Below are positions 1-9,139 of a stretch of 41,594 nt of DNA, in pieces. Each line of letters starts with the position of its first letter. Position 1 is the first letter of the stretch. The stretch is taken from the NCBI GenBank assembly GCA_030668705.1, contig DAOVFB010000003.1, positions 1 through 41,594 on the forward strand, in the 5' to 3' direction. The translations under genes were made by a program, and so were the position numbers. Under the pieces are notes generated by a model. The model saw only the letters and a list, made by a program, of their open reading frames with translations, was not told where the DNA came from and did no database searches. Source of the DNA: Candidatus Stahliibacteriota bacterium (GTDB lineage Bacteria > Hydrothermota > UBA3072).

Positions 1-325
1 AAAGGAGTATAAAAACACCAGGAAACTTATATTGTTAAGGTAGAAAAGAGATTTTTGCCACAGAGACACAGAGGACACAGAGAAGAATTGTTTTTATGTT
101 AATAACATACACCTCCCAGAAATTAAGGTTTGGGCGACTCACCGAGTCGCCCCTACAATTGCACGAATGAATTCGTGCCTACAATCTTCTTTACAAGGCA
201 TTATTTCTTTGCGAGCTTTGCTCCCTTTGCGGGCTTGGCGAGAAATTTAAATTTAGACGCAGGTGAACGCAGAGTAGTAAAGTTAAATCGTTGATTTATT
301 GAGTCGAAATTTGTATCCAAAAATA
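1..325. repeat. Repeat-rich intergenic stretch, no gene seen
   Basis: No supportable coding region. At 57-85 lies a purine-rich tract made of repeated CAGAG/ACACAG words. At 132-152 is a perfect 9-bp inverted repeat (GGGCGACTC, 3-nt loop), and at 161-178 an 8-bp one (GCACGAAT, 2-nt loop). Both are followed by CCTACAAT. At about 195-285 a GC-richer stretch contains GCGAGCTTTG, GCGGGCTTGG and GACGCAGGTGAACGCAGAG, words typical of degenerate dispersed intergenic repeats. The 161-178 stem recurs exactly at 39422-39439 with a different loop, so this is a dispersed family rather than a one-off terminator. Confidence 0.7.
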
Positions 326-3103
326 CTAAAATGGGAATCCAAGATAGAAGTCGTAAAAAGTTCCTTCGAAAAGACTTTTCAGATCGGTTCTTTTTGAGAT
401 ATCAAAGTTAAACATTGTAATCCCTAAATTAAAACGCATTTCTAACCCGAAGGACATAATAGGATCTACCAATTTCGGCCAGGAGTTAACCGTTTCAAAG
501 AATCTAAAATCTTTATAATTATACGTAGCCCCCCCAACATCCATGAAAAACGCACCTTCAACTCTACCTATACCTATTGGAGGGAAACCCAGCTCTAATT
601 TCTTTATGAGAGGGAGTCTGAACTCCACATTGAAGAATCCAGCAGTTGTACCTGTGACGTAGTCATAAGGATATCCTCGAAGGGAACGGCCTCCGCCTAA
701 ACCTATAGTAGAAAATTTCCTCTTATCCTCGCCCCAACTGTGAAGCAGATATAAACGCATAGCAAAATGCCAATCTTGTGAAAGATACCAGTACTTTCTG
801 AAATCCAACCTGATATCCTCAACATCCCAGAAATTTTCTCCCTGGATTAAATTCTTCCTAAAGCTTATACGCCCCCTGAAACCTTTGATCGGTGCAGTAT
901 ATCCCCATAGAGTATTATCTCTAATAAGGGAAATAGAACCAAAGGTCCCGTAAGAAACATCTGTCTCAACAGGTGTCCACCCATCATCTGGAATAAATTC
1001 CCAGATTTCCTCTCCGAGTCGGCACCCCGAGAGTCCCAATTCTAATCTATTGAAACAATTAAAGGGATACCATATCTCTCCCCCAAAATTCCAGATATCC
1101 CCTCTAATAATATTATCTCCATAAAGAAAATAGTCTGCCTGTTTCACAAGATACAATGAATAGTCTAATTTATGCTTGAGATAAAAATACTGGATGTAAA
1201 AATCACTTCTTGTAAGGTCAGTATTATTGAACAGAACATACAATCGATGGTTGCCCAGCATATCGCTCATGCCTAATTCAATATAGCCATATAAACCATA
1301 ATCAGAGTAATAACCTATGGTTGTCGCCGCATAATCTATTCCAAAATTCAAGGGTGCTTTTCTCTCCTCATTCATCTCTTCTAAAGAAACATCTATATAT
1401 TCAGAGTAGGATTCCTCTGGAGGATTGGGCTCCTTCCCCTTTAATTCCCCTATAGAATCTATGAGGAATATATCCCAACCAACATTGGAATATACAGAGA
1501 TTGCAAACTTACCTGTGGGAGCGATGGAAAACGATTCCAATGATCCTATAAGGTCCGTAAGCTGTCTTACCAATCCTGAATCGGGTTTATATATATATAG
1601 GTTTTTCCCCCCATCCCGATAAGAGATGAAATACACGTTAGAATTGTATACTAAAGGACTGATGATCTTCTGCCCGAATGCAAGGTACTCTCTTACATTA
1701 CCCTCCAGGTCCGTTATATAAAGCTTATTCTGGGAATAATCCCACTCTTCTAAGCCTGGGCGATCACTAATAAAAACAAGGGAATCTCCCTTCCAGGAAG
1801 GCTCTGCATCCGAATATCTATCATGGGTTATATTCCGAAGAGAACCATCTCGCAAATCATAAACATAAATATCAGAAGCTCCATTCTTTAATCCCATAAA
1901 GGTTAGCATCGAACCATCCGGGGACCACTCGGGCCAACGGATTCCATCAAGTGAAAGTTCAATCCTTTCCTTCACAGTTCTCTGCCTCATATCATAGGTA
2001 TAGAGAACATCTTTCCCTCTTTCCATTGCAGGGAAAGCTATAAATCGCCCGTCCGGTGAAAAATCAAGATGTCCATCCATAAGATGCAAGGACTCAAATT
2101 TTGGGCTCCGACCTCCTTTTATGAGAAGTCCCAAATCTTCTCCATTTAAAGCAGAAACAATACGGATCTCTACCTCTTCCTCTCTGTCAGTATAGTAGAT
2201 TATTTCCTCACCTGTTGGAGAGATAGACGGAGCGTAGTTATAAATGTTTTTTGACTTCTTATGGGTAACAATAGGTATTGCTATATCCTCCACATCCCCT
2301 TTCTTATTTACAAGCGGCCAGTATTTCTTCTTCAGGCTCTTCATCCATTCCTCGTTCAATTTCTCTTCATCTATACCAAGCACTTGTTTTATTGCACCAG
2401 ATAAGGTATTGGTAACTTTTATCTTGTTAAGTAATTCACCTATCTTTTCTCCTCCATACCGCTCCTTGATAAAGTAGAGAATAGATTGACCTTCCTTATA
2501 AACAGGATAGCCTCCTGCAAAGTTCAATATAGAAATAGGATATATTCTATCATTGAGTATTGCATCTCGAATGTAAGATTCTGCACTCTCATCCCAACCC
2601 AGGGATTCGTATTCTGCCATTCCCTCAATAAACCACAAGGGCACCTGAATGGTTGCTGCTCTCTGGAGCGCCACCACCCCACTACCGTAGAGGATGCGAT
2701 ACTGAAATACATGAACCAATTCGTGAAAAAGGACGTGCCTGAAATCAGAATAAGAACCGTTAAAAGGCACAACAATTCTCTTTTTAAATATTTCTGTAAA
2801 ACCCCCCACGGACTCAGGGATTCTACCCATTATAACATTAGTACCTTCAAAATCAGGATGTGATTTATATATCAATACGGGAATTTTCCTATCATTCTTT
2901 CTTTCTTTATAGCCCAACCTATTCTTAAGCCTATTGTAAGCCTCTTCCAGAACATCTTCAGCAAAAGGAATTAGAACCTCTTCGGATTTATAATAGTATA
3001 TCTCAAAATGTTCGGTCTCATTTATTAACCAGTCAAATTGTCTGTATTGAATTTTATTCTGCCCAAATTGGTACTGCGAGAATAGCATTAAGAGAAAAAT
3101 CAT
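326..3103 (-). CDS. Secreted peptidase-like / beta-propeller / Omp85-type barrel fusion protein
   Basis: A 925-residue protein with a short signal peptide (MIFLLMLF start) and three parts. Residues about 25-250 resemble gluzincin metallopeptidases of the peptidase MA-like type, with HELVH at 127-131 and a WFIEGMAEY segment near 157-165 that could supply the third zinc ligand. Residues about 275-560 are TolB/PD40-like propeller repeats (for example SPDGRFIAFP, SPDGSMLTF). Residues about 585-925 look like an outer-membrane beta-barrel, with the Omp85-style motif GGGRSLRGY (SLRGY at 807-811) and a terminal aromatic residue. Seen: the motifs. Inferred: outer-membrane location with a periplasmic or surface protease-like domain. 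It lies downstream of tamB on the same strand, with yifB and a small gene between, so a TamA-like role is possible but unproven. No POTRA domain is evident. Confidence 0.8.
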   Translation of the reverse strand: MIFLLMLFSQYQFGQNKIQYRQFDWLINETEHFEIYYYKSEEVLIPFAEDVLEEAYNRLKNRLGYKERKNDRKIPVLIYKSHPDFEGTNVIMGRIPESVGGFTEIFKKRIVVPFNGSYSDFRHVLFHELVHVFQYRILYGSGVVALQRAATIQVPLWFIEGMAEYESLGWDESAESYIRDAILNDRIYPISILNFAGGYPVYKEGQSILYFIKERYGGEKIGELLNKIKVTNTLSGAIKQVLGIDEEKLNEEWMKSLKKKYWPLVNKKGDVEDIAIPIVTHKKSKNIYNYAPSISPTGEEIIYYTDREEEVEIRIVSALNGEDLGLLIKGGRSPKFESLHLMDGHLDFSPDGRFIAFPAMERGKDVLYTYDMRQRTVKERIELSLDGIRWPEWSPDGSMLTFMGLKNGASDIYVYDLRDGSLRNITHDRYSDAEPSWKGDSLVFISDRPGLEEWDYSQNKLYITDLEGNVREYLAFGQKIISPLVYNSNVYFISYRDGGKNLYIYKPDSGLVRQLTDLIGSLESFSIAPTGKFAISVYSNVGWDIFLIDSIGELKGKEPNPPEESYSEYIDVSLEEMNEERKAPLNFGIDYAATTIGYYSDYGLYGYIELGMSDMLGNHRLYVLFNNTDLTRSDFYIQYFYLKHKLDYSLYLVKQADYFLYGDNIIRGDIWNFGGEIWYPFNCFNRLELGLSGCRLGEEIWEFIPDDGWTPVETDVSYGTFGSISLIRDNTLWGYTAPIKGFRGRISFRKNLIQGENFWDVEDIRLDFRKYWYLSQDWHFAMRLYLLHSWGEDKRKFSTIGLGGGRSLRGYPYDYVTGTTAGFFNVEFRLPLIKKLELGFPPIGIGRVEGAFFMDVGGATYNYKDFRFFETVNSWPKLVDPIMSFGLEMRFNLGITMFNFDISKRTDLKSLFEGTFYDFYLGFPF

Positions 3104-3119
3104 GATGCCTCGGGTCTTT

Positions 3120-4661
3120 TTATCTCGTCAACCATAATTTTCTATCCAGGGTTCTATATTGTATTGCTTCTGCTATATATGAAGATTTTATACTATTTTC
3201 CCCTTCTAAATCAGCTATCGTCCTTGCCATCTTTAAAATTCTGTCAAAAGCCCTTGCGGAAAACCCAAATTTATCCATAGCTGTATTGAGCAGCTCTCTA
3301 CTTTCTCTGCCAATCGAACAATATTTGCGTATTTTTGGGGAATCCAGGTGTGCATTAAAGAAGATGCCAACATCTCTATATCTTTCCTCCTGTATTTCCC
3401 TGGCTTTGTTAACCCTCCTTCGAATTGTATTTGAGTCCTCTCCCGGCTCTATATTGATTATGTCGTCATACCTTACCCTTGGTACGGTTATATGCATATC
3501 AATACGATCAAGCAGTGGACCGGATATTTTAAAGCGGTAATGATCTATTTTAGAAGGAGTACAGGTGCACTGTCTGTATTGATCCCCGAAATATCCACAG
3601 GGACAAGGATTCATAGCTGCAATAAGCATAAAGCGCGCAGGATAGGTTATAGTGCTCTTTGCCCTTGAAATAGTAACGACCCCATCCTCAAGGGGCTGTC
3701 TTAAAACCTCCAAAACACTCCTTTTGAATTCCGGCAATTCGTCTAAAAACAGTACTCCATTGTGCGAAAGACTCACTTCTCCTGGCTGCGGATACGTTCC
3801 ACCACCTATAAGTCCGGCATAAGAAATTGTATGATGAGGAGCCCTGAAAGGCCTTTTTGATATTAACGGCATTGTCGGCGGAAGCGCGCCAATAACAGAA
3901 TGTATCCTTGTAGATTCAACAGCCTCGTCTATATTCATTTTAGGGAGTATCGTAGGTATGCGTTTGGCAAGCATAGTTTTACCAGAACCTGGAGGTCCAA
4001 TCATAAGGACATTATGTCCTCCGGCTACAGCTATCTCTAATGCTCTCTTGGCACCTACTTGCCCTTTAACATCCGAAAAGTCTATTCCAAATTTTGAGGT
4101 TATATTGAATATTTGATCAACATCTACAGTAAAAGGATTCTCAAAGCCATCTTCCAATATCTTGATACATTCCTCAAGCGACTCAACCGAATACACTGAA
4201 GCTCCACCAACCACTGCGGCTTCTTCAGCATTCACACATGGAACTAACATACGTTTAATCTTCTTATCCCTGGCAAGGATGGATGCAGGTAGAACCCCCT
4301 TCACTCCTCGGATTCGTCCGTCAAGCGCAAGTTCCCCAAGAACAAGGGTTTCTCTTAATTCAGAAGAACTTATCTGCCCTGAAGCAGCTAAAATTCCAAG
4401 AGCTATAGGAAGATCCAGCGCCGTCCCCTCCTTCTTCATATCAGCTGGTGCAAGATTGACTGTGATCTTCTTGATAGGAAAATCATATTTTAGGTTCTTT
4501 ACAGCTGACTCAACTCTCTCTTTGGATTCTCTTACGGCAGTTTCAGGCAAACCTACTATTGAAAAAGAAGGTAGACCCCTTGAAATACTTACCTCCACCT
4601 CAACCGTTTCTGCCATAATTCCCTGAAGAGCATATGAAAGTACCCTGGAAAGTCTCACCAT
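3120..4661 (-). CDS. comM: YifB/ComM family Mg-chelatase-like AAA+ ATPase
   Basis: At 513 residues this is the usual full length for the family. The N-terminal ChlI-like domain (to about 170) is followed by an AAA+ core with Walker A GPPGSGKT at 222-229, a Walker B segment GVLFLDELPEF, and the CPCG...CTCTP cysteine cluster typical of the family, then a C-terminal Mg-chelatase lid domain. ComM is known as a hexameric helicase that promotes branch migration during natural transformation; other YifB proteins are less well studied. The gene lies 16 bp upstream of the protease/barrel gene and may share a transcript with it. The family assignment is firm; a transformation role here is only by homology. 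Confidence 0.93.
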   Translation of the reverse strand: MVRLSRVLSYALQGIMAETVEVEVSISRGLPSFSIVGLPETAVRESKERVESAVKNLKYDFPIKKITVNLAPADMKKEGTALDLPIALGILAASGQISSSELRETLVLGELALDGRIRGVKGVLPASILARDKKIKRMLVPCVNAEEAAVVGGASVYSVESLEECIKILEDGFENPFTVDVDQIFNITSKFGIDFSDVKGQVGAKRALEIAVAGGHNVLMIGPPGSGKTMLAKRIPTILPKMNIDEAVESTRIHSVIGALPPTMPLISKRPFRAPHHTISYAGLIGGGTYPQPGEVSLSHNGVLFLDELPEFKRSVLEVLRQPLEDGVVTISRAKSTITYPARFMLIAAMNPCPCGYFGDQYRQCTCTPSKIDHYRFKISGPLLDRIDMHITVPRVRYDDIINIEPGEDSNTIRRRVNKAREIQEERYRDVGIFFNAHLDSPKIRKYCSIGRESRELLNTAMDKFGFSARAFDRILKMARTIADLEGENSIKSSYIAEAIQYRTLDRKLWLTR

Positions 4662-4728
4662 TTTCCTCCCCTAATATGCATGATTTAAACTTACTTCATA
4701 TCCAACTTCATGTCAACCCCAAATCAAA

Positions 4729-4758
4729 GTAAACCCTGAGTAAAAACTCAGGGTTTAC
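4729..4758 (-). terminator. Perfect 13-bp hairpin, probable terminator
   Basis: GTAAACCCTGAGT, a 4-nt loop, then its exact complement. Read on the minus strand it follows the 66-residue zinc-ribbon gene and is trailed by TTTGATTT, a weak U-rich tract. It would separate that gene from comM. The poor T tract leaves room for a different role, such as an mRNA 3' stabilising hairpin. Confidence 0.55.
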
Positions 4759-4802
4759 CCTCCAATCCTCTTTATTTAGAACTAACAGCCTGGATACTTT
4801 AT

Positions 4803-5003
4803 CTATTGTTTATGGCTTAAACCAATATCAGTGCCGTAACTCAATTCTCCGTTGTCAATACGGATATGATAATGACAATCCGGGTTCGTGCATACCCACG
4901 CTTTAAACGGAATGGAAGCACCATTCTGCCCATAATCGGAGAGTGGTATGAGAACACCAAAATTGCATTTCTGGCATTTGGGAAATTCTTTCGGAATATC
5001 CAC
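4803..5003 (-). CDS. Small zinc-ribbon-like protein of unknown function
   Basis: This 66-residue protein carries two cysteine pairs, CQKC (10-13) and CTNPDC (38-43), separated by 24 residues, the layout of a treble-clef or zinc-ribbon knuckle. No other domain is recognisable. Translation appears to begin at GTG (5003), preceded by an excellent Shine-Dalgarno GGGAGGAGG on the minus strand, which argues that it is a real gene despite its size. It stands alone: 162 bp from tamB upstream and a perfect hairpin downstream. Metal binding is inferred from cysteine spacing only. Confidence 0.7.
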   Translation of the reverse strand: MDIPKEFPKCQKCNFGVLIPLSDYGQNGASIPFKAWVCTNPDCHYHIRIDNGELSYGTDIGLSHKQ

Positions 5004-5165
5004 TTCCTCCTCCCTTTTATAAGATTTTAATTTTACCTAATTTCTTTGCAATTTAACCACAACTCAACTTCACCCTCTTAGTAATTTGATAGATTGCCTC
5101 ACATCCATACAGATAGAATATAGCCTTATCACTGCCCTTGTCAAGAGGAAAATTGAAGACGCTCT

Positions 5166-8100
5166 CTAATACCGCCATCTAAATTTAAAAAGAAGTCTGG
5201 TTTCTCCCTCTGGATTATTCGCTGCAATAATGGATCCCCATCTCCTGAATCTATACTCTGCCTCTATCTCAGATATGCCATAGGATAGAATATCGGCCCT
5301 TGCTTTAACGAACAATTTTTCTGTGATATATTGCCCGAATATCATCTCGTAGTGCCCACCCCTCCCTCTCATCTCTATCAGATCAATACCAAATCTCTCT
5401 TTGAATCTTTTGGTAAATGTTTGCCTTACCCAGTAATTGAACGCAGTCTCTGTAACAGATTCCTCTATTGCCTTAAGGGAAGAGAAATCCTCCCAAGAAA
5501 GATTTAGATTTAGAAGAGCCATTATATCAGCCGTTGCTCGTGCAGGCTTTGAGTATAGTTCAAATTGTGGCGTTCTCATCGTTCCAGAAACGTCTAAAAA
5601 TACCGTATCTTCCTCCTGGACAATGGTCTTCGCTTTGATATCAATACTGGGATTAAGTTCAGGGGAATTCCTGAACTCAAATTCCCCTTTAACTACATCG
5701 AAAGAGCGATAAAAATAATAGAAATTTCCCTGTTTTACTGAAAGATCTCCTGAAAGCAATAGTGCCCCCCCATCATACCACACTCCAACCCCTCCTTTTA
5801 ATTCCATATCAGCCATATCATTACGAATCCATACATTCCCTCGAGAAGCATCAAACTTGATATTTAAAAAGAGATTAGGTGGTTTTGTGCCTCCATTCCC
5901 CTTTTTCTGAAAAGGCATGGTAATCGTTGTCTTGTTGAGATCCACATCACCCTCAATTCTTAGTTTTTCTTCCTTCTTGCTCACAGTTAGGTCAGCATCA
6001 ATTAAAGCATTTACATACTGCCAGTTCAATGGTGTTTTATCTACATTGACTTTCACATTAAAAGACCTTTCCCTGACGTTCATCACTCCCTTTGCATCAA
6101 TAACACCCTCACTCATGGAAATACAAGAGGACTTTAATAAGGCTCTACTCCCATCGAATTCTATATTTGCTGCTATATTCTCTATTTCGATTCCCGGTCC
6201 CACGAGTAACAGACTGCCCTTTAGTATATCCACCTCGCCATAAATCTCTGGAGCGAGCAACGGGCCTTTTAATTTAACACCTCCATTAACCGCTACTCTC
6301 CTTGCATCTATATGCTCGTATAGAGGATAGAATATCCACCTCCCCGCGCTATCAAAATCCGCCTTTACATATAAAGAGTTCCGGAGGAGGTCAATTGACC
6401 CATTAAATCTGGAGGCTTTCTTTCCCTCGAATATGACTATATCATTGAGTGAGATACTGCCATCTCGATAGCCAAGTTCAATATTTAAAGAATCACCTAT
6501 CCCCATACCCCTCCAACTTATCCTGCCATTACCATCTAAGGACATCGCAGGTTTGTTGATTTTTCCCGAAAGGGTAACCAATCCCTCAACAACCCCAGAA
6601 ACAGGTAGGTCTATAAGTCCAAATGCTTCCAGGACATGGAGGTTAAAGCCATCTAACTTGACCCTTCCAGCTAGATCCCCATCAGAAATATCTAAAAATA
6701 CGCCAACTTTTTCGCTCTTGTTTCCCTTAAACTTTGCCTCCTCTATCTGGATACCCTTATCTAACAATGCAGAAAAAGGAGAGTCCAGCATTAACCATCC
6801 ACCAGGGTATGCAATTTTGAGTTCTTGTAGTTTAAGACTATCTTTAAAATAACGCAGGGAATAATTCAACTGTTTCTCTCCACTCTTTACGAAACCACTA
6901 AAATCCATATGCTGCCGAGCAAGTTTCACCATACCTTTCCCTATTTCAAATATCTTATTTTTCTTTAGCAGAAGTTCCTGGGTAACGAAGGCCAATTCGC
7001 CCAGAAATTTTCCATCCTTCTGGAGGAGATTTACGTTCCCATCTATTAATCCTATACTGATTGACCCATATTGAAGACTATCAAAAGAAAAAACCCCGTA
7101 TACTTTATCCTGGAAATTTAAATCGACATAAGTCAAAGCTCTGCCATTAATGCCTAAATATTTAAGTAACGGCGAGATCTCCACCCCAGAGATCACCAAA
7201 TCACCCTTTAGCAAAGCACCATACTCCCCGCTAAAACATATCCTTCCACCATTTATATATCCTTCCAACTCATCAATGATAACTCTTTCACCCATCTTCT
7301 CAAAATCTAAATTAAAATCTCTAAGATAGGCACCTTCAATGGTCCCTTGAATGGCTGATTTTACCTTAAAATTCTCGCTTCCAGAATAAGTAAAAATAAC
7401 CCTTCCGCTTAATTTCGACTCAGGCAAACCTTCCCTGAAATCCTTCATATTCAAACCATTTAACTTAAAGTCACCTGAAATCATCTTATCCTTGACTTTT
7501 AGAAATCCTGCAAAAAGTGGACCATTTATCACTATAGAATCTGCAGTCCCTTGAAATTCAAGTGGCGTTAAGTTAAACCCTTCAATGGATGTGGATCCAC
7601 TCTTTCCTTTAAACTGCAAGACCGAATCATAGGCAAACTCCACCTCAACTAACCCTTCTCCCTCTATATCAAATAAGGTCTTTAAATCCCTTAAATATAT
7701 TTTACCCTTTCCTTCAATCCTTTTACCTATATCCCCTGATAATCTCAGTTTTGAATGTCCTATTCTCAATTCCCTCATATCAATCAAGGAGCCAAGCCTT
7801 TCGATAAATAGTTGCCCATTAGTGATATTAAAAGCAAGGGTATCCATTGACCCGCTAACTTTGAAAACATCCAGGACAAGCTTATCCCCTGTAGAGAAAA
7901 ATCTCCCTTTCCCATTCAACAAAAACTCACGACCTTCCCACTGGATGCACCCCCCCAGAACAGAGAAATCTTCAATATAGAATAACCCAGGGATACTCCT
8001 CTCCCTACCTTTAGTAGAGCCAGAAAATGAGAGGTTTAGTCTGGCTCCCTTCAGGGAAAGATTCTTGACTCTACGCCGTAGGACTCCGAGCGGCGTATAA

Positions 8101-8330
8101 AATACTCTTACCTCTGACAAAACCCCCAAACCTCCCACAACCACCGAATCTGCTTTTAGTGATGATAAAATATCCCACTCGATGTTACCAATACTACTTC
8201 CCTCTGGCATCATACCCACCAGTTTTTTTCCTATGAAGCTTTCTGCTCTACTATGAATTACCCCAGACAGTAGATGAAGGAGTATAAAAAAAAGAAAAAT
8301 GGATACCCAAAGTCCTATTCGTTTCTTCAT
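5166..8330 (-). CDS. tamB: TamB-like translocation/assembly module protein (AsmA-like superfamily)
   Basis: A 1054-residue protein with one N-terminal membrane anchor (LWVSIFLFFILLHLLSG, about 8-25). A very long beta-rich region follows, full of alternating hydrophobic strands, and then a C-terminal DUF490/TamB domain (from about 850) ending in the barrel-like stretch LLFKFRWRY. TamB family proteins form a hydrophobic groove spanning the periplasm and are linked to phospholipid transport to the outer membrane and, with TamA, to barrel assembly. Its start codon overlaps the stop of the preceding Roadblock gene by 1 nt, so it is the last gene of the chemosensory operon. That placement is unusual, because tamB normally sits next to a tamA/Omp85 gene. 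The nearest Omp85-type barrel here is the fusion protein at 326-3103. Confidence 0.85.
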   Translation of the reverse strand: MKKRIGLWVSIFLFFILLHLLSGVIHSRAESFIGKKLVGMMPEGSSIGNIEWDILSSLKADSVVVGGLGVLSEVRVFYTPLGVLRRRVKNLSLKGARLNLSFSGSTKGRERSIPGLFYIEDFSVLGGCIQWEGREFLLNGKGRFFSTGDKLVLDVFKVSGSMDTLAFNITNGQLFIERLGSLIDMRELRIGHSKLRLSGDIGKRIEGKGKIYLRDLKTLFDIEGEGLVEVEFAYDSVLQFKGKSGSTSIEGFNLTPLEFQGTADSIVINGPLFAGFLKVKDKMISGDFKLNGLNMKDFREGLPESKLSGRVIFTYSGSENFKVKSAIQGTIEGAYLRDFNLDFEKMGERVIIDELEGYINGGRICFSGEYGALLKGDLVISGVEISPLLKYLGINGRALTYVDLNFQDKVYGVFSFDSLQYGSISIGLIDGNVNLLQKDGKFLGELAFVTQELLLKKNKIFEIGKGMVKLARQHMDFSGFVKSGEKQLNYSLRYFKDSLKLQELKIAYPGGWLMLDSPFSALLDKGIQIEEAKFKGNKSEKVGVFLDISDGDLAGRVKLDGFNLHVLEAFGLIDLPVSGVVEGLVTLSGKINKPAMSLDGNGRISWRGMGIGDSLNIELGYRDGSISLNDIVIFEGKKASRFNGSIDLLRNSLYVKADFDSAGRWIFYPLYEHIDARRVAVNGGVKLKGPLLAPEIYGEVDILKGSLLLVGPGIEIENIAANIEFDGSRALLKSSCISMSEGVIDAKGVMNVRERSFNVKVNVDKTPLNWQYVNALIDADLTVSKKEEKLRIEGDVDLNKTTITMPFQKKGNGGTKPPNLFLNIKFDASRGNVWIRNDMADMELKGGVGVWYDGGALLLSGDLSVKQGNFYYFYRSFDVVKGEFEFRNSPELNPSIDIKAKTIVQEEDTVFLDVSGTMRTPQFELYSKPARATADIMALLNLNLSWEDFSSLKAIEESVTETAFNYWVRQTFTKRFKERFGIDLIEMRGRGGHYEMIFGQYITEKLFVKARADILSYGISEIEAEYRFRRWGSIIAANNPEGETRLLFKFRWRY

Positions 8331-8806
8331 TACTTAAACAATTTATCGAAGAGCGCCTCTTCTTCCTTGCCATCCCCACTCTGGATATTCATTCTCTGCC
8401 TCTTTTCGTTTTCCTCTGCAAATATCTTCTTTAAATCATTGGCAAACTTCTCAGCCGATATCCTTACCGTACCAAGAAGCGAGCTTTCCTTAAATAAAAC
8501 TATAAGGATAAAAAGAGGGGTAATCTTTTTATAGAATAATTTCCATTCCCGCCCTTTAAGAAAGAACTGCTCAAACTCACATTCGTCAATGAGTTTTGCT
8601 AACTCCTGGGTAACATTAAAGACTCCGGTAAGCAAAGCTGTAATTGAAATTATTCTCCCCCCAAAATTTACGCCACGATGCTCCAGAATTTCACCACTTT
8701 TAGCAGCAAACACAGCATGTTCAGCATTTGTCAGGGCAAGAAATCGCTTGAGGGAATGCTCTATCCTTCTCTGTATTTCTGCGGATAGGATAATATAATT
8801 TGTCAC
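8330..8806 (-). CDS. Roadblock/LC7-like protein (third in series)
   Basis: A 158-residue protein. Residues about 10-125 have the alternating helix/strand pattern of Roadblock/LC7 domains: an N-terminal helix, then HAVFAAKSGEIL and WKLFYKKITPLFILIVLF strands, then an amphipathic helix. The last 30 residues are charged and low-complexity. The predicted start is GTG at 8806, directly after the stop of the preceding gene; no strong ribosome site is visible, so translational coupling is likely. Roadblock proteins such as MglB act as regulators of Ras-like GTPases; no MglA-like GTPase is present in the window. The domain assignment is by pattern and by its two better-matching neighbours. Confidence 0.65.
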   Translation of the reverse strand: MTNYIILSAEIQRRIEHSLKRFLALTNAEHAVFAAKSGEILEHRGVNFGGRIISITALLTGVFNVTQELAKLIDECEFEQFFLKGREWKLFYKKITPLFILIVLFKESSLLGTVRISAEKFANDLKKIFAEENEKRQRMNIQSGDGKEEEALFDKLFK

Positions 8807-9139
8807 CTATAATAGTTCAGCTATCAATCTTGCCCCACGACGAAGCTTTAATCTTACCTTACCGGTATCAACCCCAGGGGCTGTGATAACAGTTAGAATA
8901 AACTCTTCTCTGGCTATCATAAAAATATTTCCATTCTCTGCCATTGAAAATATAGAAAATTCAGCAGTAATTTGCATCTGATTCGCTATCTCATTTGTTA
9001 CTTCGGCAATAAGAGCTGAAACCAGGGTTTCATTAATGCTTTTTTTGCACAGGTAATCCACAATCTCCCCTTCTTTATCTATGACAAAACAACCCAACAC
9101 TCCCGTAGGTGAAATTAAATCTCTCATTACCTCCTTCAT
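8807..9139 (-). CDS. Roadblock/LC7 domain protein (second in series)
   Basis: The 110-residue length equals one Roadblock/LC7 domain. It has the family pattern: TGVLGCFVIDKEGEIVDYL near the N terminus, a central helix (VSALIAEVTNEIANQM), then the strands FSIFSMAENGNIFMIA and FILTVITAPG, ending in a helix with LRRGARLIAEL. It resembles MglB-type proteins, which dimerise and modulate small GTPases. It overlaps the upstream TPR-Roadblock gene by 1 nt and abuts the next gene, so it is translated as part of the same polycistron. The GTPase partner is not in the window. Confidence 0.82.
   Translation of the reverse strand: MKEVMRDLISPTGVLGCFVIDKEGEIVDYLCKKSINETLVSALIAEVTNEIANQMQITAEFSIFSMAENGNIFMIAREEFILTVITAPGVDTGKVRLKLRRGARLIAELL

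Noticed and set aside
132-178. Simple rho-independent terminators
   Set aside because: The hairpins are followed by CTACAAT rather than a T tract, and the same form recurs in other intergenic regions, so a dispersed repeat family fits better.
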